Positions 6,186 through 6,263 of a stretch of 6,263 bases of DNA are shown here, one piece after another. Source of the stretch: JBFHER01 sp041584055. Lineage in GTDB: Bacteria; Bacteroidota; Bacteroidia; Bacteroidales; UBA5342. The DNA lies in assembly GCA_041584055.1 (NCBI GenBank), contig JBFHER010000236.1, positions 1 to 6,263 on the forward strand, read 5' to 3'. The notes below the pieces were generated by a model. The model saw only the letters and a list, made by a program, of their open reading frames with translations. It was not told the origin of the DNA and did no database searches. Position 1 is the first letter of the stretch. Every line of letters begins with the position of its first letter. The position numbers and the translations under genes were made by a program.

Positions 6186-6263
6186 ATGATAACATCAGAT
6201 CAACTTAAAGAGCTTATAAGACGTCAGGATGCGTTGAGGGGGTATCTTTGACATCGATAAAAA
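6186..6263 (+). CDS. prfB: Peptide chain release factor 2, N-terminus (programmed +1 frameshift; 3' end outside window)
   Basis: RF2 recognises UGA and UAA stop codons and triggers release of the finished protein on the ribosome. Only the start lies in the window. In frame zero it encodes 21 residues (MITSDQLKEL to LRGYL) and then stops at TGA 6249-6251. A +1 shift at the CTT codon continues as D-I-D-K, giving LRGYLDIDK, the conserved N-terminal motif of RF2. The nucleotide signal AGGGGGTATCTTTGAC is the classical prfB recoding site. The gene is therefore not broken. Expression should be self-limiting: when RF2 is low, the ribosome pauses at UGA and shifts, restoring synthesis. It lies 131 bp after the ureohydrolase-family gene, and whether it has its own promoter is unclear. 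Confidence 0.93.
6237..6252 (+). promoter_or_regulatory. prfB programmed +1 frameshift signal
   Basis: The site consists of an internal Shine-Dalgarno-like AGGGGG (6237-6242), a three-base spacer TAT, the slippery CTT (6246-6248), the in-frame TGA (6249-6251) and the favourable following C (6252). This matches the E. coli prfB site base for base. In E. coli, pairing of the internal Shine-Dalgarno with 16S rRNA at this short spacing pushes tRNA-Leu from CUU to UUU. Confidence 0.95.

Noticed and set aside
6249..6251. Premature TGA making prfB a pseudogene
   Set aside because: The flanking bases are the classical RF2 recoding signal and the +1 frame continues with the conserved DIDK sequence.

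Overview
The window looks like chromosomal DNA of a Bacteroidota bacterium. The evidence is a protein ending in a type IX secretion (Por) sorting domain, a patatin-BamA outer-membrane fusion, a degenerate ureohydrolase of the kind found in this phylum, two exact matches to the Bacteroidota -7 promoter box (TAnnTTTG), and no Shine-Dalgarno sequence before any of the five visible start codons. I cannot name the genus. I see no mobile element, CRISPR array, tRNA or rRNA, and the gene content reads as ordinary core and near-core genome.

Layout. (1) 1-891 (+): the C-terminal 296 residues of a secreted protein cut by the left edge, with propeller-like repeats, an ASH/choice-of-anchor-D domain and a T9SS sorting domain. 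(2) 872-1585 (-): lipB, octanoyltransferase, overlapping the first gene tail-to-tail by 20 bp. (3) 1659-3908 (-): a patatin-like esterase fused to a POTRA-like segment and a BamA-type barrel, 73 bp upstream of lipB on the same strand. (4) 3909-3979: a short divergent intergenic region with a symmetric element containing a -7 box for each direction. (5) 3980-4924 and 4939-6054 (+): an FMN oxidoreductase of the nitronate monooxygenase/FabK family and a degenerate arginase/formimidoylglutamase-family protein, 14 bp apart and probably one operon. (6) 6055-6140: an 86-bp tract of about 72% GC made of CGGGAC units spaced 7 or 9 bases apart, with G-quadruplex potential. (7) 6149-6185: an almost pure A/T leader. 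(8) 6186 to the right edge: the start of prfB (release factor 2) with its programmed +1 frameshift site, cut by the window end.

How the genes may work together. lipB supplies octanoyl groups for lipoate synthesis. The patatin-BamA protein probably acts on lipids or esters at the outer membrane. The FMN enzyme resembles FabK as much as nitronate monooxygenase. A loose lipid theme is therefore possible, but it is inference. Points most worth a second look are the ureohydrolase with two of six metal ligands replaced, the G-rich repeat before prfB, the palindromic double promoter, and a prfB frameshift that depends on a Shine-Dalgarno sequence in a genome that otherwise seems not to use them.
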